Source: CAZNLH01 sp964573995 (GTDB lineage Bacteria; Gemmatimonadota; CAZMKB01; CAZNLH01). Taken from it: DNA of 49,464 nt. The notes under the pieces were generated by a model. That model saw nothing but the letters and a program-made list of their open reading frames with translations. It made no database searches and was not told where the DNA came from. Position 1 is the first letter of the stretch. Every line of letters begins with the position of its first letter. Shown here piece after piece: positions 24,072 to 33,037 of this stretch. The stretch covers positions 1 through 49,464 of the forward strand of contig CAZNLH010000019.1 in assembly GCA_964573995.1 (NCBI GenBank). Reading direction: 5' to 3'. The position numbers and the translations under genes are program-made.

Positions 24072-25760
24072 GTGGCTGCGAGCCGGGAGAGCATCGAAGT
24101 CGATGTCCTCTTTGTCGGTGCGGGACCTGCATCTCTGAGCGGCGCCTATCACCTGGCGAGGATGCTGAAGGAGGAGGGTGAAGGAGAGCACTCGGCCAAA
24201 GTGGGCCCCGGTGAATTGTCCATAATGGTGATTGAAAAGGGCAGGGAGGTCGGAGCCCATGGCATATCGGGTGCGGTGCTCAACCCCAGGGGGCTCGATG
24301 AACTCATGCCCGGATGGCGGGACAAGGACCCACCATTGCCGGGTGTGCCGGTCCACGAGGACAGCCTCTGCTTCCTTGCGGGCGGCGGCAAGTGGAAACT
24401 CCCCGTTCTCCCCTCCTTCCTGAACAATCATGGTAATACCGTCGTATCGTTGTCAAGATTCCTCAGGTGGCTCCTTCCGCAGGTGGAAGGGGTGGGGGTG
24501 GATGTCTTCCCGGAGTTCCCGGCGGTTGAACTCCTGTACCAGGATGGTGGAGTGATCGGTGTAAGGACGGGGGACAAGGGGGTGGGAAAGGATGGAGAGC
24601 CTAAGGCCAATTATGAGCCTGGAATCGACATCCGTGCCAGGGTGACAATCCTGGGTGAAGGCCCCCGCGGTACGCTGGCCAAGGAGTTGATCAAGAGGGA
24701 GGGGCTCGAAGAGGGCAAGAATCCGCAGTCTTACTCGCTCGGCGTCAAGGAAGTCTGGGAGGTCCCCGGCACCCCCCTTCAGCCCGGGGATATCATTCAC
24801 ACGCTCCTGTGGCCGCTGGAAAAGGATGACTTCGGCGGTGGATTCATATACTCAATGGGAGACGGCCTGCTCAGCGTGGGCATGGTCGTGGGCCTCGGGA
24901 GCAGGGATCCCTACATGAACGTCCATGCCAGGCTACAGGACTTCAAGACCCACCCGTTCATCTCTTCCATCCTGAAAGGGGGCCAGATCGTCGAGTACGG
25001 TGCCAAGACGATCCCTGAGGGCGGTTACTACGCAATCCCGCGCCCTTATGCGGATGGTGTCCTCCTTGTCGGTGATTCGGCTGGATTTCTCAATTCGAGG
25101 GCGCTTAAGGGGATACACCTCGCCGTGAAGAGCGGAATGCTCGCGGCCGAGACCGCTTACGAGGCCCTAAAGCGTAACGACTCGTCGGCGGAGGTGCTCA
25201 AGGGGTATGAGAGGCGAATTCAGGAGAGTTGGATCCGCGACGAACTCTACCCGGTGAGGAACTTTCACCAGGGCTTTGCGGATGGCCTGTGGAAGGGTTT
25301 GATGAGGATGGGGGTGCAGATGGCTACCGGCGGCCGGGGATTCAGGGACCCGTTTCCTTCGTTGCCCGATTTTTCCAGGATGGAGAAGGTCCGGGATTAT
25401 TACGGCGGCCATTGGAGGGAGAGGGAAAAGAGGGTGTACGACAACAGGTTCACCTTTGACAAGGTCACCGATGTATACTATTCGGGGACGCGTCACGAGG
25501 AGGATCAACCTCCACACCTGCGGATCGCTGATTACGACATATGCAATAACAGGTGTATCGAGGAGTACGGTAACCCATGCGAGTCTTTCTGCCCTGCGAA
25601 CGTCTACGAGATGGAAGAGGGGGAGGACGGTGCAAGGCGCCTCAATCTCAATCCCGCCAATTGCGTCCACTGCAAGACCTGTGACGTCATGGATCCTTAT
25701 CAGATAATAACCTGGGTGCCGCCGGAGGGTGGTGGGGGGCCAAACCATCAGAGGACATGA
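24072..25760 (+). CDS. Electron transfer flavoprotein-ubiquinone oxidoreductase (ETF-QO)
   Basis: 562 residues from GTG 24072. N-terminal FAD site VLFVGAGPASLSGAYHLARM; second FAD block GVLLVGDSAGFLN; C-terminal [4Fe-4S] domain with NPCESFCPANVYE and NCVHCKTCDVMDPYQI, the ferredoxin-like ending of this family (human ETFDH, bacterial FixC-type relatives). It passes electrons from reduced ETF to the membrane quinone pool. Length matches the single-chain family. No ETF alpha/beta genes adjoin it here, so they must lie elsewhere. Six-base spacing to trxB indicates one transcript; linkage of the two is uncommon. Confidence 0.93.
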   Translation: MAASRESIEVDVLFVGAGPASLSGAYHLARMLKEEGEGEHSAKVGPGELSIMVIEKGREVGAHGISGAVLNPRGLDELMPGWRDKDPPLPGVPVHEDSLCFLAGGGKWKLPVLPSFLNNHGNTVVSLSRFLRWLLPQVEGVGVDVFPEFPAVELLYQDGGVIGVRTGDKGVGKDGEPKANYEPGIDIRARVTILGEGPRGTLAKELIKREGLEEGKNPQSYSLGVKEVWEVPGTPLQPGDIIHTLLWPLEKDDFGGGFIYSMGDGLLSVGMVVGLGSRDPYMNVHARLQDFKTHPFISSILKGGQIVEYGAKTIPEGGYYAIPRPYADGVLLVGDSAGFLNSRALKGIHLAVKSGMLAAETAYEALKRNDSSAEVLKGYERRIQESWIRDELYPVRNFHQGFADGLWKGLMRMGVQMATGGRGFRDPFPSLPDFSRMEKVRDYYGGHWREREKRVYDNRFTFDKVTDVYYSGTRHEEDQPPHLRIADYDICNNRCIEEYGNPCESFCPANVYEMEEGEDGARRLNLNPANCVHCKTCDVMDPYQIITWVPPEGGGGPNHQRT

Positions 25761-25793
25761 GTCGAGCCTTGTGCCGGACGTCCTCCCGTCGCC

Positions 25794-26534
25794 GTGGCTG
25801 CCTTCCTGGAGCAAAATGCCCGCATGAATGTCTCGGGCGACATCTCCTTCCTGGTCGTCGCCGGTCCGGACGACCTGAACAGGTCTCGCTGGATCGGATC
25901 GGTCGATCGCGCCCTCAGGGAATACCGACGGGTCCATCTCTACCTGGTGGACCGGGGGGTCCTTCACCTCTTGGAGGGCGAGGTCGCCGATCTGTCGGGG
26001 CGTGGAGTGAGGTTGTACGCCTGCGCGTATGGATGCGGGAGATACGGGGTGCCGCTCGAGGGGCCCGCCACGTTCTCGGGACTGATGACCCTTTGCAACC
26101 TGCTGATGGGGTGCGAACGTTTCGTCTCCGTGGCCGTTACGCTTGGCGGTGAGGAGACGATCTTTGAGAGGGAGGGACCCGCGGGACGGAGCCTTGGAAG
26201 CGATGGTGCGAACGTCGTGGTCTATCTGCGGGGAGACCCCGGGGAGAGCCATCTGCCCGTTGAGGGGCTGAGGATAGCGGCCGGTCTTGCCATTGGGTCC
26301 TTCCCCCTGGCGGTCGTTCTTAGTGCGGAGTCGACCCCGTTGCTCTATCTCGGGGTGGACGAGGTGGTAGATGGTGACAGGCGGGATGGGTATCTCGATA
26401 TCATGCGGGGCAGGGTGAGCATCTTTCACAAGGGAAGGGAACCGGGAGGGGGGAAGGAGATCGATTCACGGAGGATTTCCGGTGAAGAAGAGGGCCGAAT
26501 ACTCGAAGAGGCGGGCCCCTTGATCGTGATCTGA
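25794..26534 (+). CDS. Protein with two DsrE-like domains in tandem
   Basis: 246 residues from GTG 25794; ATG 25824 is an alternative. The first half (about 15-125) runs ISFLVVAGPDDLNRSRWIGS, RRVHLYLVDRGV, then YACAYGCGRYGVP (Cys77, Cys81) followed by TFSGLMTLCNLLMGCERFV, the order of a DsrE/TusD domain with its Cys loop. The second half (about 140-215) repeats the plan, VVVYLRGDPG, AAGLAIGSFPLAVVLSAEST, with no Cys. DsrE-type proteins carry or relay sulfur, or pair with membrane redox proteins. Position 33 bases after the ETF-QO suggests it is third in the trxB operon. Assignment rests on pattern and not on a search; function unknown. Confidence 0.5.
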   Translation: MAAFLEQNARMNVSGDISFLVVAGPDDLNRSRWIGSVDRALREYRRVHLYLVDRGVLHLLEGEVADLSGRGVRLYACAYGCGRYGVPLEGPATFSGLMTLCNLLMGCERFVSVAVTLGGEETIFEREGPAGRSLGSDGANVVVYLRGDPGESHLPVEGLRIAAGLAIGSFPLAVVLSAESTPLLYLGVDEVVDGDRRDGYLDIMRGRVSIFHKGREPGGGKEIDSRRISGEEEGRILEEAGPLIVI

Positions 26535-26563
26535 CGGGCGCTCCGGCCGCAAGAGTGGATTGC

Positions 26564-27982
26564 TCACCGGTCTTCAACCTCGCCCTTGCCCGGGACACCC
26601 GGCCTGGTCATCGCGCGGACATTTAGGATCTTTTCGATCTCCGCCCTGTCCATGGCGCCCGTTTCCATCATGATATCCCTGATCGGCTTCCCCGTCTCCA
26701 ATGACTTCCTGGCAACCTCCGAGGCCTTGAGATAGCCGATATGGGGGCTGAGGGCGGTGACGAGAGAGGGATTCAGGTCGATGTACCGCATGCATCGTTC
26801 ACGATCTGCCGCGATACCGTGTGCGCACTTCTCGGTGAATGCCCTCAATGCGTTGGTCAGTATCTCGATGGAAAAGATGAGATTGTGGGAGATGACCGGC
26901 ATCATGACGTTCAGTTCGAGTTGTCCTGCCTGGGCGGCGATCGTGATTGTAAGATCGTTTCCTATTACCTGGCAGCAGACCATGTTGAGCATTTCGGCCA
27001 TCACAGGGTTGATCTTGCCAGGCATGATCGATGATCCCGGCTGGACCGCGGGCAGGATGATCTCCCGGAGGCCCGAGGTTGGGCCGGAGGCCAGCAGCCT
27101 TATGTCGTTGGCGATGCGCATCAGGTCGACCGAGAGATCCCTCAGTGCGGAGGAGATCGCCGTGAAGGGGCGCATGCTCTGCATCGATTCGAAGTAGTCG
27201 GGGCTGGGGACGAGGTCGAGTCCCGTCTCCTCCGAAAGGTGCGCAATGACCCGGTCACGGTACATGGGATGGGAATTGAGTCCGGTCCCGACGGCGGTTC
27301 CGCCGATGCCAAGTTCCCGTAACGAATCGACCGCCGCGGTTATTGACCGCGCGTGCCGCTCCAGGCATTCGCCGTAGGCGTGAAACTCCTGGCCCAGTGT
27401 CACGGGCGTGGCATCCTGCAGGTGAGTCCTGCCGGACTTGATCACTTCATCGAATTCGGCCCCCTTGCCCATCATGGTCGAGGAGAGTCTCCTGATACCT
27501 GAGAGCAGGCCATCGGAGAGGAGAAGGACGGCGATCCTCATGGCAGTGGGGTAGACGTCGTTGGTCGATTGGGACATGTTTACATGGTCGTTCGGGTGAC
27601 AGATGGAGTAGTCCCCCTTACAGCCGCCGAGGAGCTCGATCGCCCGGTTGGCGAGGACTTCGTTCATGTTCATGTTGTGCGAGGTTCCGGCACCCGCCTG
27701 GTAGATGTCCACGACGAACTGGTCGTCGAAACGGCCCGAGATAACCTCGTCCGAGGCCTCGACGATCTTCAGGCCTATCTCTGCGGGGAGCAGCCCAAGT
27801 TCCATGTTCGTCAGGGCACCTGCCTTCTTGATGATCGCGGTTGCACGGACGAACACCTCCCTGGCCTTCAAGCCGCTTATGGGGAAGTTCTCTACTGCCC
27901 TGACGGTCTGGATACCATAATATGCAGGGGATGGGACCTCCTTTTCCCCGAGACTGTCCTGCTCGATCCGTTTCTTCTTCAT
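26564..27982 (-). CDS. aspA: Aspartate ammonia-lyase (aspartase)
   Basis: 472 residues from ATG 27982 (GGAGGAGACA upstream). Deaminates L-aspartate to fumarate and ammonia. The fumarase/aspartase superfamily signature GSSIMPGKINPVMAE carries the catalytic Ser loop; THLQDATPVTLGQEF and NMNMNEVLANRAIE are further family blocks. YYGIQTVRAVENFPISG at residues 21-37 favours aspartase over class II fumarase, which has GAQTQRSxxNF there. Single gene facing the trxB operon; only 29 bases separate the two stops. A promoter with a palindromic -35 region lies upstream. Confidence 0.9.
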   Translation of the reverse strand: MKKKRIEQDSLGEKEVPSPAYYGIQTVRAVENFPISGLKAREVFVRATAIIKKAGALTNMELGLLPAEIGLKIVEASDEVISGRFDDQFVVDIYQAGAGTSHNMNMNEVLANRAIELLGGCKGDYSICHPNDHVNMSQSTNDVYPTAMRIAVLLLSDGLLSGIRRLSSTMMGKGAEFDEVIKSGRTHLQDATPVTLGQEFHAYGECLERHARSITAAVDSLRELGIGGTAVGTGLNSHPMYRDRVIAHLSEETGLDLVPSPDYFESMQSMRPFTAISSALRDLSVDLMRIANDIRLLASGPTSGLREIILPAVQPGSSIMPGKINPVMAEMLNMVCCQVIGNDLTITIAAQAGQLELNVMMPVISHNLIFSIEILTNALRAFTEKCAHGIAADRERCMRYIDLNPSLVTALSPHIGYLKASEVARKSLETGKPIRDIMMETGAMDRAEIEKILNVRAMTRPGVPGKGEVEDR

Positions 27983-28044
27983 TGTCTCCTCCGGCTCTCG
28001 ACTGGCGGCCCCCATTTCGGGACAAGCGTTTGGGACGCATCTCA

Positions 28045-28073
28045 AAGATAGACAAGGAGTTTGACTTTGTCAA
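28045..28073 (-). promoter_or_regulatory. Promoter of aspA with overlapping small palindrome
   Basis: On the reverse strand TTGACA (28073-28068), 17 bases, TATCTT (28050-28045). The -35 box lies in the palindrome TTGAC-TTT-GTCAA (28061-28073), a possible operator. Confidence 0.6.
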
Positions 28074-28175
28074 CAGTCGGCCCCCAGGGAGTCTCCCCGT
28101 TATCGACCTGCAGGTGGCGGGAGAATTTCTTCGAGCATGAATGAGATTGCGGGACGCCGTCTTTGCCCTCACCCC

Positions 28176-28203
28176 TTGTGCTTCGCGTGGGTATGTCTAT
28201 TAT
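28176..28203 (+). promoter_or_regulatory. Candidate promoter of the kinase/sigma-54 regulator pair
   Basis: TTGTGC (28176-28181), 16 bases, TATTAT (28198-28203) followed by TAAGGC. The -10 region repeats that of the trxB promoter (TATTATTAAGGC). Confidence 0.45.
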
Positions 28204-28300
28204 TAAGGCAAGTCACGATATCATTACACCATTGGCGTGGGGGGTGACACCCCGATTGGGGATAAACGGGTGTGGAGGGAAACGGTGGGAGGACGGTTAT

Positions 28301-29410
28301 ATGAACAGGTTGAATGCGATGGAGGAGGGCGCCGGCGCCTTTCTACAGTCGGTCATCGACGGGATTGAGGACAGCATAGCGATAGTGAACCGCGACTTCC
28401 ACATCCTCTTTGCAAATAGGGCGGCGCGGGAAAGGGCCTCGGGGAATGGGGAGAGGACACTCATCGGGGAGACCTGTTACAGGGTGTTTCACGGCCAGGA
28501 TAGACCCTGCAAGTTCTGCCTGACGGCGAGGACCTTTGAGAGCGGCGAGGCTGGGATGACCACTTATACCCATGAGGGTAAAGATGGAGAGGAGCGATTT
28601 CTCGAACTCCATACCTATCCTATAAAGGGGGTCGACGGACAGGTGGTGCGCGTCATCGAGATAAATCGCGACGTAACAGAGAGGAAGAACCTCGAGATGC
28701 AACTCGTGCAAGCGAGCAAGATGGCGGCCCTCGGCGAGTTGGCGGGGGGACTGGCCCACCAGTTGAACAACCCCCTTGTGGGGGTGCAAAACTTCGTACA
28801 ACTCTTGCTGAGCCGCATGGAACCGGGCGATCCTAACAGGAAACTTGCGGAGACCATTGAGAGGGCGGGGAGGGAATGTACGAAGATCGTCAAGAACCTT
28901 CTGAAATTTTCCAGGGAGTCCCGGCGAGACTTCACCGAGGTCGACGTCAACCAGGTTATCAACGATGTACTGTCCCTCCTTGAGAATCAGGTGAACCTCA
29001 AGGGCGTGAAGGTCGAGAAGATGCTCCAGGAAGATCCCATGATTGTCCTGGGAAATGAGACACAGATGGCCCAGGTAATAATGAATCTCATTCAGAACAG
29101 CGCACAGTCCATCGAAGGCAGGGGGAAGATCTCCATCTCCACGAGGCTCTTTGACGGTGAGAAGGTGGTGGTGGAGGTCCGCGATACCGGTCGCGGCATA
29201 CCGGAATCCATCTTGAACAGGATCTTCGAACCATTTTTCACTACCAAGGAGGAAGGGACCGGTCTCGGTCTCAGTGTGGCGTACGGGATAGTCAAGAGTC
29301 ATCATGGGAGAATAGATGTTGATAGTGAGGAGGGAAGGGGGACCACGTTCACGCTGACTTTCCCCGTTCACTGGACGGGTGGGACGAAGGGGGTGGATGG
29401 AGATGCGTAA
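28301..29410 (+). CDS. PAS-domain sensor histidine kinase (NtrB-like), cytoplasmic
   Basis: 369 residues from ATG 28301, chosen over the longer frame because GGGAGG stands nine bases upstream and the PAS begins soon after. PAS domain about 10-130 with SVIDGIEDSIAIVNRDFHI; within it CYRVFHGQDRPCKFC (Cys-x5-His-x4-Pro-Cys-x2-Cys), a Cys/His cluster found in a subset of PAS kinases that may bind metal or heme. HisKA GELAGGLAHQLNNPL (His153); HATPase_c with NLIQNSAQSIEGRG, DTGRGIPE and GTGLGLSVAYGIV. No membrane segment. The response regulator starts inside its last codons, so the two form a matched pair. Confidence 0.92.
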   Translation: MNRLNAMEEGAGAFLQSVIDGIEDSIAIVNRDFHILFANRAARERASGNGERTLIGETCYRVFHGQDRPCKFCLTARTFESGEAGMTTYTHEGKDGEERFLELHTYPIKGVDGQVVRVIEINRDVTERKNLEMQLVQASKMAALGELAGGLAHQLNNPLVGVQNFVQLLLSRMEPGDPNRKLAETIERAGRECTKIVKNLLKFSRESRRDFTEVDVNQVINDVLSLLENQVNLKGVKVEKMLQEDPMIVLGNETQMAQVIMNLIQNSAQSIEGRGKISISTRLFDGEKVVVEVRDTGRGIPESILNRIFEPFFTTKEEGTGLGLSVAYGIVKSHHGRIDVDSEEGRGTTFTLTFPVHWTGGTKGVDGDA

Positions 29411-30770
29411 GAGCAGGGTCCTGGTTGTGGACGACGAGGCGTTTACTCGCGACTTTTTCGCGAGCCTCCTCGATAGCAGCGAATACGACGTCGCGGAGGC
29501 GTCGGGGGGCGAGGAGGCGATCAACGCCTGTAGATCAAGCCGGTTTGACCTGGTTCTCCTCGACCTCAAGATGCCCGGGCTGTCCGGCTTGGAGGTCCTG
29601 AGGAGGCTCAGGGGGATCGACGAGGAGGTGGCCGTGCTTATCATGACAGGCCATGGTACCATCGACACGGCTGTTGAAGCGATGAAACTGGGGGCGGAGG
29701 ATTACCTGACCAAGCCGTTCGACAACCTCGAGGAACTGAAATTGATCATCCGGAGGGCGATCCGTTATAAGAGGCTCCGTGAAGAGAACAAGCTCCTCAA
29801 GTCCCGCTTGAGTCCTGCAGAAATCATAGGAAAAAGCCCCGCAATGCAGGACGTTTACAGGGTGATAGACAAGGTTGCTCCCCTGAACAGCACGATACTC
29901 ATCACCGGCGAGAGCGGGACCGGCAAGGAACTCGTGGCGAGGGTGATCCACAAGTCGAGTCCAAGAGGTGACATGAACTTCGTGGCGGTAAATTGCGGTG
30001 GACTGGTGGAGACCCTCTTGGAGAGCACCCTCTTCGGGCACGAAAGGGGAGCCTTCACAGGTGCCGTCAAGATGTCTCGAGGATACTTTGAAGAGGCCGA
30101 TGGGGGGACCCTTTTCCTCGACGAGATCGGTGAGATGAGCCAATCCCTGCAGATCAGGCTCCTGAGGGTCTTGCAGGAGAGGTCCTTCGAGAGGGTAGGG
30201 GGGACGAGGCCCATCAAGGCGGACATCCGGCTGATCACCGCCACAAACACCGATCTGTCCCGTCTCGTTCATGAAAAGAAGTTCAGGGAAGACCTCTACT
30301 ACCGCATCAATGTTATCAACATCGCCTTGCCTCCCTTGAGGGAGCGGAGGGATGATATATCCATGCTCGCTTATCACTTCTTGAGGAAGTATAACATGGA
30401 GTTTGGGAAGAAGATCGGCCACTTCTCGCGGGGGGCGATCGAGATGATGGTGTCCTACGCCTGGCCCGGAAACGTCCGGGAATTGGAAAACGCGGTGGAA
30501 CGTGCGGTTGCGCTGGAGGAGGGGGACGAAATCCAGGTCTCGAGCCTGCCCCCCCAACTCCGTGCCGGAGGAGGGCCGCCAAGACATCATTCGATCGATT
30601 ACCGGGAGGCGAAGTGTGACTTTGAGCGCCAGTTTGTCATCGATGCCCTGAGGCGGGCGGGCGGGAACATCTCGATGGCTGCCAAGCAGAGCGGACTGGC
30701 GCGCCAGAATATCCACAAGAAGATAGTGAAATACGGCTTGGATGTAGATGAGATACTGAAGCAACGGTGA
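29403..30770 (+). CDS. Sigma-54-dependent response regulator (NtrC family)
   Basis: 455 residues from ATG 29403, overlapping the kinase by eight bases. Receiver domain with Asp54 (VLLDLKMPG), Lys104; AAA+ domain with Walker A GESGTGKE (169-176), the sigma-54 contact GAFTGA (216-221) and Walker B GGTLFLDEIGEM; C-terminal Fis-type helix-turn-helix (AAKQSGLARQNIHKKIVKYG). It activates sigma-54 promoters after phosphorylation by the kinase. No clear target with a -24/-12 site adjoins it; one candidate lies at 35575-35591. Confidence 0.95.
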   Translation: MRKSRVLVVDDEAFTRDFFASLLDSSEYDVAEASGGEEAINACRSSRFDLVLLDLKMPGLSGLEVLRRLRGIDEEVAVLIMTGHGTIDTAVEAMKLGAEDYLTKPFDNLEELKLIIRRAIRYKRLREENKLLKSRLSPAEIIGKSPAMQDVYRVIDKVAPLNSTILITGESGTGKELVARVIHKSSPRGDMNFVAVNCGGLVETLLESTLFGHERGAFTGAVKMSRGYFEEADGGTLFLDEIGEMSQSLQIRLLRVLQERSFERVGGTRPIKADIRLITATNTDLSRLVHEKKFREDLYYRINVINIALPPLRERRDDISMLAYHFLRKYNMEFGKKIGHFSRGAIEMMVSYAWPGNVRELENAVERAVALEEGDEIQVSSLPPQLRAGGGPPRHHSIDYREAKCDFERQFVIDALRRAGGNISMAAKQSGLARQNIHKKIVKYGLDVDEILKQR

Positions 30771-30783
30771 GTAATTGTCCCGG

Positions 30784-30812
30784 TTGACGGATGTCACGAC
30801 GCGGGTTATCAT
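30784..30812 (+). promoter_or_regulatory. Promoter of the split transketolase genes
   Basis: TTGACG (30784-30789), 17-base spacer, TATCAT (30807-30812), about 90 bases before the first transketolase subunit. Confidence 0.65.
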
Positions 30813-30899
30813 ACGGGCTCGGGCATTCCGGCGGATGAACCGGCTACGGCTGTGCGGATAAGAGGCAGAGCGGTAGTAGCGACTAGAGAGGTCTTCAAG

Positions 30900-31736
30900 G
30901 TGAAGGAAGTGGAAAGAAAAAGATTGGAGGAACGTTCGAGGACGATCCGCATGCACGTCGTTCGGATGATCGGAGCAGCAGGTTCGGGGCATCCGGGTGG
31001 ATCACTCTCGTCGGTGGACATTCTCGCAGTATTGTTCTTCCACGAGATGCGCCACAGGCCGGCCGAGGCGAACTGGAGGGACAGGGACCGTTTCATCCTG
31101 AGCAAGGGACACGCAGCGCCGGCACTCTACGCCACGCTGGCGGAGGCGGGTTACTTCTCCACAGAAGGCCTCACCACGCTAAGGAAACTTGGGAGTCCGT
31201 TTCAGGGACATCCCGATAAGCGCATGCTCCCCGTCCTCGAGGCATCCACCGGGTCTCTCGGACAGGGACTTTCGATCGGTATCGGTATGGCGCTCGCGGG
31301 CCGTATAGACGGGGAGCCGTTCAGGGTGTACGTCCTGATGGGAGACGGCGAGATCCAGGAGGGACAGGTATGGGAAGTGGCCATGTTTGCTGCCCATCAC
31401 GGCATAGGCAGGCTGACGGCGATAATCGATTACAACAAACATCAACTCGACGGACCGGTCGAGGAGATCGTCGATGTCAGTCCCCTGGCGGCCAAGTGGG
31501 AAAAGTTCGGCTGGCACGTCCAGGAGATCGATGGGCATGATTGTTCAGGTATCGTTCACGCCCTGAACGCGGCGAGGGAAGTCGATGACAGGCCCTCCGT
31601 CATCGTCGCTCATACGGTAAAGGGCAAAGGTGTTGGGTTCATGGAGAACAACAACGATTACCACGGGAGCGCCCCCACTGCCGAGGATACCTTGAGGGCG
31701 CTCGAGGAACTTGGAAGAGGGGATGGAAATGCCTAA
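30900..31736 (+). CDS. Transketolase, N-terminal subunit (TPP-binding)
   Basis: 278 residues from GTG 30900 (GAGAGG upstream); GTG 30852 would add 16 residues that do not look conserved. GSGHPGGSLSSVDIL, SKGHAAPALYATLAE and the thiamine diphosphate motif GDGEIQEGQVWEVAMF...IIDYN are all present. This is the first half of the two-subunit transketolase type, working with the next gene to transfer two-carbon units in the non-oxidative pentose phosphate pathway. The end overlaps the start of the second subunit, as expected for a fixed complex. Confidence 0.93.
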   Translation: MKEVERKRLEERSRTIRMHVVRMIGAAGSGHPGGSLSSVDILAVLFFHEMRHRPAEANWRDRDRFILSKGHAAPALYATLAEAGYFSTEGLTTLRKLGSPFQGHPDKRMLPVLEASTGSLGQGLSIGIGMALAGRIDGEPFRVYVLMGDGEIQEGQVWEVAMFAAHHGIGRLTAIIDYNKHQLDGPVEEIVDVSPLAAKWEKFGWHVQEIDGHDCSGIVHALNAAREVDDRPSVIVAHTVKGKGVGFMENNNDYHGSAPTAEDTLRALEELGRGDGNA

Positions 31737-32679
31737 TATATCGCCCGAACGATTTTCCACACGCGTGGCGTACGGGAGGGCGCTGGTCGAATTGGGGAGG
31801 GAGAACGAAGACATCGTAGTCCTTGATGCCGACCTCTCGAAGTCCACCCAGACGGCCCTGTTCGGCAGGGAATTCCCCGACCGTTTCTTCAATGTCGGTA
31901 TCGCGGAGGCAAACATGGTCTCGATCGCAGCCGGACTTTCCAGTTGCGGGAAGATACCCTTTATAAGCAGTTTCGCCGTCTTCCTGATCTGCAAGGGCTA
32001 TGATCAGTTGAGGATGTCTGTTGCGTATCCAGGCTGCAATGTGAAGGTGGTGGCGACCCACGGAGGGATCTCAGTCGGCGAGGATGGGCCCTCGCAGCAG
32101 AGCGTCGAGGATCTCGCCCTCGTGCTGTCTCTCCCGGGTTTCAAGGTCGCTGTCCCCGCCGATGACACCTCCACATCGGCGCTCGTCAGGTGCGCGGCGC
32201 AGGTGGAGGGTCCCGTTTACCTGCGTCTTAGCCGGCCAAATTCGATCCGTATCTATGATCCCGGTGAAGAGTTCCATTTCGGGGGATCCAAGTTGCTGAG
32301 GCATGGGGATGATATCTCGATGATCTCCGCGGGTTATGTAATGGCTGAGGCGATGGAGGCGGCGGATGCGTTGATCGATGAGGGGATCGGGATTGACCTC
32401 ATTGATCTTTACTCAATCAGGCCGATGGATCACCAGGCCGTCCTCAAATCGGTGGAGAAGACCGGCAAGGTGGTCGTTGTCGAAGAGCACCAGGCTCACG
32501 GCGGCCTGTCGGCCGAAATTGCTCAATATCTGGGAGGAGTGAGGCCGGTATCCATGGAGTCGGTGAATACGGGCGAGCGTTACGCAGAATCGGGCAAACC
32601 CGAGGAACTCTTCAGGAGATACGGGGTAAGCAGCGCACACATCATGGAGGCCGCGAGGCGGGTTTTGGCGAGAGGATAA
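31723..32679 (+). CDS. Transketolase, C-terminal subunit
   Basis: 318 residues from ATG 31723 (alternatives 31711 and 31729), overlapping the N-subunit stop. Contains the pyrimidine-binding half, with VLDADLSKSTQTALFG and FPDRFFNVGIAEANMVSIAAG (the catalytic Glu of GIAE activates the cofactor), and the C-terminal domain with IDLIDLYSIRPMD. Together with the upstream gene it makes one enzyme. Dihydroxyacetone-type or DXS-type relatives exist, but size and split order fit transketolase. Confidence 0.92.
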   Translation: MEMPNISPERFSTRVAYGRALVELGRENEDIVVLDADLSKSTQTALFGREFPDRFFNVGIAEANMVSIAAGLSSCGKIPFISSFAVFLICKGYDQLRMSVAYPGCNVKVVATHGGISVGEDGPSQQSVEDLALVLSLPGFKVAVPADDTSTSALVRCAAQVEGPVYLRLSRPNSIRIYDPGEEFHFGGSKLLRHGDDISMISAGYVMAEAMEAADALIDEGIGIDLIDLYSIRPMDHQAVLKSVEKTGKVVVVEEHQAHGGLSAEIAQYLGGVRPVSMESVNTGERYAESGKPEELFRRYGVSSAHIMEAARRVLARG

Positions 32680-33037
32680 CCTGGTGGCGGGAGTGTGGTA
32701 ATCCGGTGACGGTTCATGTACAGTAGACGGGTGAAAACCGGACAGGATCTGTTCGTTGAAAAGATTGCATTTTCTCCTTGACATGGAGAATTAATCCCCT
32801 TAACGTACCGGATGAAAAGAAGTTACATTGTTGATTCATGGTTTGCCTCTTTCGGTTTTACGGGGTGAATCAGCGTTTGCGGTTCGGGCACGAAGATTGC
32901 GCGTGTTCTGATCCTGCGGCGTGGACAGGCGTGAATTTGCGGTATGATGAGGCCCAGGGGAAGATGGGGAGAGAGAAGCCGACTTATCGGGAACGTGCTG
33001 TGAACGTGTCATCATCAATTCCCGAGGTGAGAAAGAG
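32680..33037. other. 358-base leader region of the sigma factor gene
   Basis: No supported gene. A promoter at 32778-32806 leaves a long untranslated leader of about 220 bases. The inverted repeat TTCTCC/GGAGAA (32772-32777 and 32785-32790) straddles the -35 box. A 67-codon frame from 32838 has no ribosome binding site and no recognisable content. Confidence 0.5.
32778..32806 (+). promoter_or_regulatory. Promoter of the sigma factor gene with overlapping inverted repeat
   Basis: TTGACA (32778-32783), 17 bases, TAACGT (32801-32806). TTCTCC-N7-GGAGAA spans the -35 box and may be an operator. Confidence 0.5.

Noticed and set aside
25167..26429. 420-codon open frame opposite to ETF-QO and the DsrE-like gene
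   Set aside because: Antisense shadow across two well-supported genes; composition not protein-like.
29535..30992. 485-codon open frame opposite to the sigma-54 regulator
   Set aside because: Antisense shadow, common in G+C-rich genes.
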